Positions 1-6,757 of a stretch of 29,186 nt of DNA are shown piece by piece (position 1 is the first letter of the stretch; each line of letters begins with the position of its first letter). The notes under the pieces were generated by a model. That model saw nothing but the letters and a program-made list of their open reading frames with translations, made no database searches and was not told the DNA's origin. The translations under genes and the position numbers were made by a program. The stretch comes from Ga0077527 sp964533495. Its GTDB lineage: Bacteria; Pseudomonadota; Gammaproteobacteria; Burkholderiales; SG8-41. The stretch spans positions 1 through 29,186 of the forward strand of contig CAZHJU010000033.1 in NCBI GenBank assembly GCA_964533495.1. The letters run 5' to 3'.

Positions 1-1
1 G

Positions 2-709
2 ATCGCGATCCTGTCGTTCATGGTCTGGGCGCACCACATGTACACCGCCGGCATGCCGGTCGAGGCGCAGCTGTATTTCATGTACGCGACGGCGCTGATC
101 GCCGTGCCGACGGGCGTCAAGGTGTTCAACTGGGTGGCGACGATGTGGAAGGGCTCGCTGACCTTCGAGACGCCGATGCTGTTTGCGCTGGGCTTCCTGT
201 TCCTGTTCACGCTCGGCGGCTTCACCGGGCTGGTGCTGGCGATCGTGCCGGTGGACGTGCAGCTGCACGACACCTATTACGTGGTGGCCCATTTCCACTA
301 CGTGATGGTGGCGGGCGCGCTGTTCTCGGCTTTCGCCGGCATCTATTTCTGGCTGCCGAAGTGGACCGGCAGGATGTACGACGAGACGCTGGGCAAGTGG
401 CATTTCTGGCTGTCGCTGGTGTTCTTCAACATGGCTTTCTTCGTGCAGCATTTCCTGGGTCTGGCCGGCATGCCGCGGCGCATCCCCGATTACGCGCTGC
501 AGTTCGCGGAGTTCAACGCGATTTCGACGATCGGCGCCTTCGGTTTCGGCCTGTCGCAGCTGCTGTTCCTCTACATCGTGATCAAGTGCATCCGCGGCGG
601 CGAAAAGTCCCCGGAAAAACCCTGGGAAGGCGCGGACAGCCTGGAGTGGACCCATCTGCCGACCCCGGCGCCCTGGCACAGCTTCGAAACGCCGCCGGTG
701 CTGAAATAA
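2..709 (+). CDS. ctaD: Cytochrome c oxidase subunit I, C-terminal part (5' end outside window)
   Basis: This is the catalytic subunit of the aa3-type heme-copper oxidase, which reduces O2 to water in the inner membrane and pumps protons. The reading frame is open from the window edge, so the upstream part is missing; 235 residues remain. The first residues hold the HH pair that binds CuB (WAHHMYTAGMPV). Next comes IAVPTGVKVFNW with the K-channel lysine. Further on, VVAHFHYVMV carries the HxH that ligates hemes a3 and a. Several long hydrophobic helices follow, then a short hydrophilic tail after the last helix. Only 4 bases separate its stop from a 37-residue gene, and cox11, DUF2970 and ctaE follow, so it heads the visible part of a cox operon. 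Subunit II would be expected upstream, which I infer from the family's usual order. Confidence 0.97.
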   Translation: MAILSFMVWAHHMYTAGMPVEAQLYFMYATALIAVPTGVKVFNWVATMWKGSLTFETPMLFALGFLFLFTLGGFTGLVLAIVPVDVQLHDTYYVVAHFHYVMVAGALFSAFAGIYFWLPKWTGRMYDETLGKWHFWLSLVFFNMAFFVQHFLGLAGMPRRIPDYALQFAEFNAISTIGAFGFGLSQLLFLYIVIKCIRGGEKSPEKPWEGADSLEWTHLPTPAPWHSFETPPVLK

Positions 710-713
710 GCCG

Positions 714-827
714 ATGGTGCCTGCCGAGACCAAGCGCAGCAATCGCCGCACGGCCGCCGTGCTGTGGCTGATTGTCGCCGGCTTCTTCTTCGGCGTGATG
801 ATCAAGTACTACCTGCTTGCCCGATGA
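714..827 (+). CDS. Small membrane protein of the cox operon (cytochrome oxidase small assembly protein-like)
   Basis: This is a 37-residue ORF beginning MVPAETKRSNRR. It has a basic N-terminus, one transmembrane helix at about residues 14-32 (AAVLWLIVAGFFFGVMIKYY) and a short tail. Its start lies 4 bases after the ctaD stop. Its stop TGA overlaps the ATG of cox11 as ATGA, so translation is probably coupled. Position, size and the basic-then-hydrophobic layout match the tiny protein commonly annotated as cytochrome oxidase small assembly protein between ctaD and ctaG in betaproteobacteria. A role in oxidase assembly is inferred from context; the sequence has no catalytic motif. It is short enough that gene finders often miss it. 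Confidence 0.75.
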   Translation: MVPAETKRSNRRTAAVLWLIVAGFFFGVMIKYYLLAR

Positions 828-1378
828 AAAAAGAGCGCGCGAACAAAAGGCTGCTGGTCCGTTTGTCGGTCTTTGCCGTGGCGATGTTCGGTTTCGGCTT
901 CCTGCTGGTGCCGTTCTACGAGAAGATCTGCGAGGTCACCGGCATCAACAACCTGATCAAGCCGGCCGCCGCCGTCGAGAACACCCAGATCGACAAGTCG
1001 CGCTGGGTGACGCTGGAATTCGATTCCAATGCGCACCGGCTGGACTGGGACTTCCGCCCGGTGCAGCGCAGCGTGCGCGTGCATCCCGGCGAAATGATCC
1101 AGATCGAATATGAGGTGCGCAACAACGGCGACAAGGCGATCGTCGGCCAGGCGATCCCGAGCTACGCCCCGAAGCATTCGGCGCCCTACGTGAAGAAGCT
1201 GGAGTGCTTCTGCTTCCGGCAGCAGCCGCTGCAGGCGGGGGAGGGCAAGCGCATGCCCGTGCAGTTCGTCGTCGACTCGACGCTGCCCGCCGACGTCAAC
1301 ACGATCACGCTGTCCTACACGTTTTTCGAAGTCAAGGGCGCGTCGGCGGCGCCGGCGAATGGCGGCGGGCAGGGCTGA
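824..1378 (+). CDS. ctaG: Cytochrome c oxidase assembly protein Cox11/CtaG (copper chaperone to CuB)
   Basis: Cox11 is a membrane-anchored periplasmic copper chaperone that delivers copper to the CuB site of subunit I. The protein has 184 residues: a basic N-terminus, one TM helix at about 11-31, then the beta-rich copper domain. The family's copper motif CFCF is at 128-131 (KKLECFCFRQQ), and the conserved Cys near the membrane is C36 (YEKICEVTG). The frame is open further upstream, to 764. I chose the ATG at 824 because it gives the normal MKKERANKR N-terminus and overlaps the stop of the preceding small gene by 4 bases. The stop overlaps the start of the next gene by one base (TGATG). Confidence 0.96.
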   Translation: MKKERANKRLLVRLSVFAVAMFGFGFLLVPFYEKICEVTGINNLIKPAAAVENTQIDKSRWVTLEFDSNAHRLDWDFRPVQRSVRVHPGEMIQIEYEVRNNGDKAIVGQAIPSYAPKHSAPYVKKLECFCFRQQPLQAGEGKRMPVQFVVDSTLPADVNTITLSYTFFEVKGASAAPANGGGQG

Positions 1379-1590
1379 TGGACAGCGCGCGCGCGATGAG
1401 CCAGGGGCCGCGCAAGGCCACGCTGTTCCAGGTGCTGCGCATGGTGCTGTCGGCCTTTCTGGGCATACGCAAGCGCTCGGCGCATGAGAAGCTCGAGGTG
1501 TCGCCGCTGCAGGTCATCGTTGTCGGCGTGATGGCGGCGGCGCTTTTTGTGCTCACGGTGTTGAGCATCGTGCAGCTGGTCATCCGCTGA
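1378..1590 (+). CDS. DUF2970 family small membrane protein
   Basis: This is a 70-residue protein (MDSARAMSQG...). The amphipathic segment ATLFQVLRMVLSAFLGIRKR at 14-33 is typical of DUF2970, and one TM helix follows at about 44-68. The start ATG overlaps the cox11 stop by one base, so it is translationally coupled. DUF2970 proteins are found in proteobacterial cox operons between cox11 and cox3; their function is not established. The conserved place suggests a part in oxidase assembly, which is inference. The frame extends upstream inside cox11, but a longer start would overlap that gene extensively and is not supported. Confidence 0.82.
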   Translation: MDSARAMSQGPRKATLFQVLRMVLSAFLGIRKRSAHEKLEVSPLQVIVVGVMAAALFVLTVLSIVQLVIR

Positions 1591-1634
1591 CCGGCGCGCG
1601 GAACAGATCAAAGGGATTCAGGGGAGAAACAAGC

Positions 1635-2489
1635 ATGTCCAGTCCAGCATCAGGCAACTACTACCTGCCGCAACCGTCGCACTGGCCGATCGTGGCCTCG
1701 TTCGCGCTCGGATTCCTCGGCTTCGGGGCATCGTTCTCGGTCAACAAGATGCCCCTGGGCTACGTGCTGCTCGGCATCGGTTTTCTGATCCTGTTCTTCA
1801 TGTTCGCCGGCTGGTTCACCACCGTCGCGCACGAATCGGAATCGGGCAAGTACAACAAGCAGGTCGACGCGTCCTTCCGCTGGGGCATGGGCTGGTTCAT
1901 CTTTTCCGAGGTCATGTTCTTCGCCGCGTTTTTCGGCGCGCTGTTCTACATGCGGGCGATCTCCGTGCCCGATCTCGGTTCCCTGGAGCATCAGGAACTG
2001 TTGTGGCCGGGCTTCAAGCCCGAATGGCCGGCGACCGGCCCCGGCATCAAGGAAACCTTTTCGCCGATGGGCGCCTGGGGCATTCCGGCGTTCAACACGG
2101 CGCTGCTGCTGCTGTCCGGCGTGACCATCACCTGGGCCCATTGGGGCCTGCTGAAGAACAGCCGCTGGCAGCTGATCTGGGGCCTCGTGCTGACCATCGC
2201 CCTGGGCATGGTGTTCCTCGGTTTCCAGATCTACGAATACGTGCACGCCTACGGCGATCTGAACCTCAAGCTGAACATGGGCGCGTACGGCACGACCTTT
2301 TTCATGCTGACGGGCTTTCACGGCTTCCACGTGACGGTCGGCACGATCATGCTGTGGGTGATCCTGTTCCGCAGCGTCGCCGGCCATTTCAAGCCGGACA
2401 GCCATTTCGGCTTCGAAGGCGTGGCCTGGTACTGGCACTTCGTCGACGTGGTCTGGCTGCTGCTGTTCGTGGTGGTGTACTGGCTGTAA
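1635..2489 (+). CDS. ctaE: Cytochrome c oxidase subunit III
   Basis: Subunit III is part of the oxidase core; it stabilises subunit I and helps proton uptake. The protein has 284 residues with seven hydrophobic helices, at about 18-35, 41-63, 83-105, 150-168, 178-200, 220-242 and 263-283. Family landmarks are visible: FRWGMGWFIFSEVMFFAAFF, the GFHGFHVTVGT histidine segment and the C-terminal WYWHFVDVVWLLLFVVVYWL. A good ribosome binding site (GGGGAGA) lies at 1621-1627, about 7 bases before the ATG. The 44 bases between DUF2970 and this gene hold nothing else I recognise. Transcription very likely ends at the intrinsic terminator at 2574-2599. Confidence 0.97.
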   Translation: MSSPASGNYYLPQPSHWPIVASFALGFLGFGASFSVNKMPLGYVLLGIGFLILFFMFAGWFTTVAHESESGKYNKQVDASFRWGMGWFIFSEVMFFAAFFGALFYMRAISVPDLGSLEHQELLWPGFKPEWPATGPGIKETFSPMGAWGIPAFNTALLLLSGVTITWAHWGLLKNSRWQLIWGLVLTIALGMVFLGFQIYEYVHAYGDLNLKLNMGAYGTTFFMLTGFHGFHVTVGTIMLWVILFRSVAGHFKPDSHFGFEGVAWYWHFVDVVWLLLFVVVYWL

Positions 2490-2500
2490 CGGAAAAGGCC

Positions 2501-2573
2501 GCGAACCGCGCAACGGAACCTGCGTCAGAGCGTGGTTCGCATGGGGAGGAGGTTCCCCTGCGAGGGGATTCGG
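2501..2573 (+). other. Structured 3' untranslated region of ctaE
   Basis: Three inverted repeats lie between the ctaE stop and its terminator. The first is an 11-bp stem with one G-T pair (2501-2511 with 2530-2540). The second is GGGGA at 2543-2547 with TCCCC at 2554-2558. The third is the same TCCCC with a second GGGGA at 2564-2568. The last two exclude each other. I see no convincing reading frame here. It could be simple terminator context, a decay-protecting 3' end or a 3'-UTR-derived small RNA; the sequence alone does not decide. Confidence 0.5.
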
Positions 2574-2599
2574 CGCCGCGGGAACGCGGCGTTTTTTTT
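2574..2599 (+). terminator. Rho-independent terminator of the ctaD-ctaE unit
   Basis: A perfect 7-bp GC stem (CGCCGCG / CGCGGCG) is closed by a GGAA loop of the stable GNRA type and followed at once by eight T. This is a textbook intrinsic terminator for + strand transcription leaving ctaE. Confidence 0.93.
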
Positions 2600-2673
2600 C
2601 GGGACGGGCCGCGGCAGGGAGCGAACGTGCCAGGGCGGCAGCGGTCGAACCTGTGCCGCCCGGGGCGGGTGCG

Positions 2674-2868
2674 TTAAAGGTGGGTGGTGATCAGGCCGGT
2701 CTTGAAGCCGATGATCAGCAGCAGGAACAGGGTCACCGACAGTGCGACACGGACGGTCAGCGCCTTCGCGGTGCGCTCGGTGGTGCCGCGATCCTTGAGC
2801 ATGTAATACAGCGCCGATCCCAGGCTGCCGAGGATGATGAGTATGAACAGGATGACGACGATGCGCAT
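2674..2868 (-). CDS. DUF2909 family twin-transmembrane protein
   Basis: This is a 64-residue protein (MRIVVILFILIILGSLGSALYY...). Helix one is at about 2-22, a charged loop (KDRGTTERTAK) follows, and helix two is at about 39-58. The layout and the final GLITTHL-type end match the twin-transmembrane proteins (DUF2909) that sit in betaproteobacterial cox clusters, usually on the opposite strand as here. Their function is not established. The gene lies between the terminator of ctaE and the start of SURF1, divergent from SURF1 with 38 bases between the two start codons. I see no clear Shine-Dalgarno sequence before its ATG. Confidence 0.82.
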   Translation of the reverse strand: MRIVVILFILIILGSLGSALYYMLKDRGTTERTAKALTVRVALSVTLFLLLIIGFKTGLITTHL

Positions 2869-2906
2869 GGCGGTCAGAGTTTAACCCAGGCCGAAACCGG
2901 GAACAG

Positions 2907-3638
2907 ATGTTGTTTTCGATCAGGTTTGCGGGTTTCGAGTTCCGGCCCCGCCTCTGGTGGACGCTGGCTGCCATCGCGGGCGTCGCGCTGACGCTGGCGC
3001 TGGGCCAGTGGCAGGTGGGCCGCGCCCAGTACAAGGAAGGACTGCAGTCGCGCCATGATCTGCTGGGGCGCCAGCCCGTGGTCAGCCTCGGATCCGGTTT
3101 GACGGACCGCGACGGCGTGTTGCTGCGCCGTGTCGAGGTGCGCGGAACCTATGCCCCCAAGTACACGGTGTTTGTCGACAACCGCGTCCACAATCACCAG
3201 CCGGGTTTCCACGTGGCCACGCCGTTGCGGATTTCCGGATCCGACCGTTACGTACTGGTCAACCGCGGCTGGATCGCCGGTCCGCGCGACCGCAGCCTGC
3301 CGCAGGTCGCGACGCCCGGGGGCGAACAGCTGGTGCAGGGCATCGCCGTCGCCTGGAGCGACCGTTATCTCGAGCTGTCGACCAAGGTCGCCGAGGGCAA
3401 TGTCTGGCAGAACCTGGTTTACGAGCGTTACCGGCAGGCGACCGGTCTCGAACTGCAGCCTTTTGTGCTCCAGCAGACCGGAGGTGCCGGCGACGGGCTG
3501 GTGCGGGAGTGGAGCCGGCCGGATCTCGGCCGCAACACGCACCTCGCCTACGCATTCCAGTGGTACGCGCTGAGCCTCGCGATATTTGTCTATTACCTGG
3601 TGATCCATGTCAAAAGAACCACGTCCCCAAAGCCGTAA
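2907..3638 (+). CDS. SURF1 family cytochrome oxidase biogenesis protein
   Basis: SURF1/Shy1 proteins help insert heme a into subunit I at the inner membrane. The protein has 243 residues with the family's two-helix topology: TM1 at about 17-35 with LGQWQVGRA directly after it, a periplasmic domain containing YVLVNRGWIAGP, and TM2 at about 214-232 (AYAFQWYALSLAIFVYYLVIH). It starts the second cox transcription unit, after the terminator at 2574-2599. A short GGGA lies a few bases before the ATG. Its 3' end overlaps the next gene by 32 bases. Confidence 0.93.
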   Translation: MLFSIRFAGFEFRPRLWWTLAAIAGVALTLALGQWQVGRAQYKEGLQSRHDLLGRQPVVSLGSGLTDRDGVLLRRVEVRGTYAPKYTVFVDNRVHNHQPGFHVATPLRISGSDRYVLVNRGWIAGPRDRSLPQVATPGGEQLVQGIAVAWSDRYLELSTKVAEGNVWQNLVYERYRQATGLELQPFVLQQTGGAGDGLVREWSRPDLGRNTHLAYAFQWYALSLAIFVYYLVIHVKRTTSPKP

Positions 3639-4182
3639 GACCCTGTGGCTGGTCGCGGCGGTATGCATTGCGCCCTTCGTGCTGTCGTTTGCGATGTATT
3701 ATTTTTATCAGCCCGACGGGCGGGTGAATTACGGTGAACTCGTCGAGGGCAGGCAACTGCCCGATTCACCCCTGAAGCTCGCCGACGGGAAGGCCTTTTC
3801 GTTCGCCCAGCTCCACGGCAAATGGCTGTTCGTCACCGTCGATGCCGCGGCCTGCGACGCCTACTGCGACAAGAAACTGTGGCAAATCCGCCAGGTGCGC
3901 AAGACCCAGGGAAAATATCCGGAACGCATCGAACGCGTCTGGCTGATCACCGACGGCGGCATGCCCGGAGAGCGCCAGCGCAGCGAGTACGAAGGCACCT
4001 GGTTCGTCAATGCCGCCGGCAGCGCCGTCCTGGACGCGCTGCCGCATGCCGGTGCGCCGAGCGATCATGTTTATCTGGTCGATCCGCTGGGCAACGTCGT
4101 GCTGCGTTATCCGCGCGATGCGGATCCGACGGGCATCAAGAAGGACCTGCAGAGGCTGCTGCGCGTGTCGCGCATCGGCTGA
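3607..4182 (+). CDS. Sco-like membrane-anchored thioredoxin-fold protein of the cox cluster
   Basis: The protein has 191 residues: a basic N-terminus, one TM helix at about 13-34, then a thioredoxin-like periplasmic domain. The pair C83-x3-C87 (AACDAYCDKK) and the histidine H154 (SDHVYLVDPLGN) occupy the places of the CxxxC and His copper ligands of Sco proteins. It is diverged from true Sco1: the GFTxCPDVCP context is absent. Such proteins are regularly found between SURF1 and ctaA in betaproteobacteria and are annotated only as transmembrane or Sco-like proteins. A copper or thiol-disulfide role in CuA assembly is likely but inferred. It starts within the end of SURF1, so the two are probably coupled. 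Confidence 0.83.
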   Translation: MSKEPRPQSRKTLWLVAAVCIAPFVLSFAMYYFYQPDGRVNYGELVEGRQLPDSPLKLADGKAFSFAQLHGKWLFVTVDAAACDAYCDKKLWQIRQVRKTQGKYPERIERVWLITDGGMPGERQRSEYEGTWFVNAAGSAVLDALPHAGAPSDHVYLVDPLGNVVLRYPRDADPTGIKKDLQRLLRVSRIG

Positions 4183-4215
4183 TTTTCATCGTCTGTTCTC
4201 ACCGGATTCACTGAC

Positions 4216-5202
4216 ATGTACCGAAAGATCGCCTGGTTGGCGGTGGCATACACCTTCGTGGTCGTGGTGGTCGGCGCTTACGTGCGTCTGGCCGATGCCG
4301 GTCTCGGGTGCCCGGACTGGCCGGGCTGTTATGGCGAGTTGACGCCGCACCACGCCCGCGGTGACATTGCGAAGGCGGTCGAGGAGCAGGGCGGAACCCA
4401 CGGCCCGGTGTCGATGGGCAAGGCGTGGAAGGAAATGTTCCACCGTTATATTGCCGGTGGACTTGGCCTGCTGATTTTCGCGATCGCGGTGGCGGCGTGG
4501 GCGCGCTGGCGCGAACTCGGGCAATCGCCACTGCTGGCCACCGGGATACTCGGGCTGGTGATATTCCAGGCCGCCCTCGGCATGTGGACGGTCACGCTGC
4601 TGCTGAAGCCGGTGATCGTGACGCTGCACCTGCTCGGCGGCATGGCGATTCTTGCGCTGCTGGCGTGGCTGGCACTGCGCCAGCAGGTGCCGCGGCCCCT
4701 GCCGTCGGCGGTGGTGAAACTGCGGCCCCTGGCCATTCTCGCGCTGCTGGTGGTCGTCGCCCAGATCGCGCTGGGCGGCTGGGTGTCGACCAACTATGCC
4801 GCGCTGGCCTGCACCGATTTTCCGACCTGCCACGGCGAATGGCTGCCGCAGATGGATTTCCGGCATGGTTTCCAGCTGGTGCGCGAACTGGGCAAGACCG
4901 CCGACGGCACGCATCTCAGCTATGACGCGGTGACCGCCATCCACTGGACCCATCGCGTCGGCGCGCTGATCACGCTGATCGTGGCCGGCGGGCTCGCGCT
5001 GCTCCTGCGGCGCGACTCCGCTTCCGCGCGGCTGGGGGGCGTGCTGCTGGCCGTGCTGCTGGCGCAGGTCGTTCTGGGCGTCGCCAACGTGCTGGGCGGC
5101 CTGCCGCTGCTGCTCGCGGCCGCGCACAATGCCGGCGCCGCAATTTTATTGCTGGTCATGGTGGTGATAAACTTCACCCTCAGCCAGAAGCCGGCCTCCT
5201 GA
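4216..5202 (+). CDS. ctaA: Heme A synthase
   Basis: CtaA oxidises the C8 methyl group of heme O to a formyl group, making the heme A required by the oxidase. The 328-residue integral membrane protein has about eight helices. The first periplasmic loop has the paired cysteines of the family (C32 and C38 in GLGCPDWPGCYG). Heme-binding histidines are seen in EMFHRYIAG, in the helix VIVTLHLLGG, in AIHWTHRVGAL and in the C-terminal AAHNAGA. A second cysteine pair occurs in ACTDFPTCHGEW, which betaproteobacterial CtaA proteins share. Its stop overlaps the ctaB start by one base (TGATG). Confidence 0.96.
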   Translation: MYRKIAWLAVAYTFVVVVVGAYVRLADAGLGCPDWPGCYGELTPHHARGDIAKAVEEQGGTHGPVSMGKAWKEMFHRYIAGGLGLLIFAIAVAAWARWRELGQSPLLATGILGLVIFQAALGMWTVTLLLKPVIVTLHLLGGMAILALLAWLALRQQVPRPLPSAVVKLRPLAILALLVVVAQIALGGWVSTNYAALACTDFPTCHGEWLPQMDFRHGFQLVRELGKTADGTHLSYDAVTAIHWTHRVGALITLIVAGGLALLLRRDSASARLGGVLLAVLLAQVVLGVANVLGGLPLLLAAAHNAGAAILLLVMVVINFTLSQKPAS

Positions 5203-6101
5203 TGTCTTCCACCGTCGTTCCCACACCGCAGTCGTCCCGCATCCGGCAGTTTTACGCGCTGACCAAGCCGCGCGTGGTGTCGCTGATCGTGTTCACGGCG
5301 GTGATCGGCATGTTCCTGGCGACGCCGGGCATGGTGCCGCCGGTGATCCTGCTGGCGGCCACGCTGGGCATCGCGCTGGTGGCCGGCGCGGCGGCGGCGG
5401 TGAATTGCCTTGTCGAACAGAAAATCGACGCATTGATGACCCGGACGCAGTTCCGTCCGCTGCCGCGCGGCCAGATCACGCCGCTGGAGACGCTGGTGTT
5501 TTCCGGCATCGTCGGCGGCCTTGGGCTGGCGCTGCTCTATCACTGGGTCAACGCGCTGACGATGTGGCTGACGCTGGCGACCTTCGTCGGCTACGCGATC
5601 ATCTACACGGTGATCCTGAAGCCGATGACGCCGCAGAACATCGTCATCGGCGGCGCTTCCGGCGCGATGCCGCCGGTCCTCGGCTGGGCCGCGGTGACCG
5701 GCGACGTGACGCCGCAGGCGTTGACGCTGTTCCTGATCATCTTCGCGTGGACGCCGCCGCATTTCTGGGCGCTGGCGCTCTACCGCAAGGACGAGTACGC
5801 CAGGGCCGGCGTGCCGATGCTGCCGGTGACCCACGGCGACCGGTTCACCCGGCTGCACGTGCTGCTGTACACCATCATCCTGCTCGCCTGCTCGACCTTC
5901 CCGTTCGTGACCCGCATGAGCGGCCTGCCGTATCTCGTCGCGGCGCTCGGCCTGGGCGCGGTGTTCATGTACTACGCGGTGAAGATCTATACCGATTACA
6001 GCGACGCGCTGGCGCGCCGCACTTTCCGCTATTCGATCCTTTACCTGACGCTGCTGTTCGCGGCGCTGCTGATCGATCATTACCTGCAGCTGTTCCTGTG
6101 A
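5202..6101 (+). CDS. ctaB: Protoheme IX farnesyltransferase (heme O synthase)
   Basis: CtaB adds a farnesyl chain to protoheme IX, the step before CtaA. The 299-residue UbiA-family membrane protein has about nine helices. It begins with the family signature YALTKPRVVSL. The first acidic motif appears as NCLVEQKIDALMTRTQFRPLP, with E instead of the more common first D, a form I know from betaproteobacterial CtaB. Later features include GGASGAMPPVLGWAAVTG, TPPHFWALALYRKDEYARAGVPMLPVTHG and several histidines of the heme site. It is translationally coupled to ctaA. Confidence 0.97.
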   Translation: MSSTVVPTPQSSRIRQFYALTKPRVVSLIVFTAVIGMFLATPGMVPPVILLAATLGIALVAGAAAAVNCLVEQKIDALMTRTQFRPLPRGQITPLETLVFSGIVGGLGLALLYHWVNALTMWLTLATFVGYAIIYTVILKPMTPQNIVIGGASGAMPPVLGWAAVTGDVTPQALTLFLIIFAWTPPHFWALALYRKDEYARAGVPMLPVTHGDRFTRLHVLLYTIILLACSTFPFVTRMSGLPYLVAALGLGAVFMYYAVKIYTDYSDALARRTFRYSILYLTLLFAALLIDHYLQLFL

Positions 6102-6111
6102 GAGCGTGCTG

Positions 6112-6702
6112 ATGCCCGGTTTACGGCGCCGTTTCCTGGCGTTTGCCGCCGCCGCCGCGCTCGCGGCCGGCTGTTCGGATGCGCCCGAGACGCCGCGTTT
6201 CAGGCTGACCGACGTCACCGGCGCCTCCTTCGGCAAGGAACTGGCGCTGACCGATCACAACGGACAGCGGCGGACGCTGGCCGATTTCAGGGGCAAGACG
6301 GTCGCGGTGTTCTTCGGGTTCACGCACTGTCCCGATGTCTGCCCGACGACGCTGGTCGAAATGGCGGCGGTGATGAAGGAGCTCGGTCCCGGTGCGGAGC
6401 GCCTGCAGGTGCTGTTCGTCACCGTCGATCCGGAGCGGGACACCGCGGAAGTGCTCCAGCGTTACGTGCCGGCCTTCCATCCGTCCTTCCTCGGCCTGAC
6501 GGGGACGGCCGAGGAGATCGCGCACGCCGCGAAGGAGTTCAAGATTTTTTTCCAGAAACAGAAGCTGCCCGCCGGCGGCTACACGATGGATCACTCCGCC
6601 GGCACCTACATTCTCGACGGCGAGGGCCGGCTGCGGCTGTTCGCGCAGTACGGCGTCGGCGCGCCGACGCTGCTGCACGACATCCGGCAACTGCTGAAAT
6701 GA
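6112..6702 (+). CDS. Sco1/SenC copper chaperone, lipoprotein
   Basis: Sco1/SenC proteins bind copper and a thiol pair and mature the CuA centre of subunit II in the periplasm. The protein has 196 residues: an arginine-rich signal, a lipobox ending at C21 (ALAAGCSDA), then a thioredoxin fold. The copper ligands are C73 and C77 in GFTHCPDVCPTT and H161 in MDHSAGTYILD. The frame also offers a GTG at 6106, but GAGAG at 6100-6104 is spaced correctly only for the ATG at 6112, so I chose that start. It lies 10 bases after ctaB and closes the unit; the terminator at 6704-6729 follows its stop directly. Confidence 0.95.
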   Translation: MPGLRRRFLAFAAAAALAAGCSDAPETPRFRLTDVTGASFGKELALTDHNGQRRTLADFRGKTVAVFFGFTHCPDVCPTTLVEMAAVMKELGPGAERLQVLFVTVDPERDTAEVLQRYVPAFHPSFLGLTGTAEEIAHAAKEFKIFFQKQKLPAGGYTMDHSAGTYILDGEGRLRLFAQYGVGAPTLLHDIRQLLK

Positions 6703-6703
6703 A

Positions 6704-6729
6704 AAAGCCCCGGCGTTTGCCGGGGCTTT
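6704..6729. terminator. Bidirectional terminator between the cox cluster and rpoH
   Basis: A perfect 11-bp inverted repeat (AAAGCCCCGGC / GCCGGGGCTTT) has a 4-base loop. Read on the - strand, the stem is followed by a run of five T, suited to ending rpoH. Read on the + strand, it ends in three T and can serve the Sco1 gene. It starts 2 bases after the Sco1 stop. Confidence 0.9.
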
Positions 6730-6757
6730 GAGGTGCCGGCGGGACCGCCGGACGGAT

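Noticed and set aside
6106..6111. GTG at 6106 as the start of the Sco1 lipoprotein gene
   Set aside because: The GAGAG ribosome binding site ends 2 bases before it, too close; the spacing fits the ATG at 6112.
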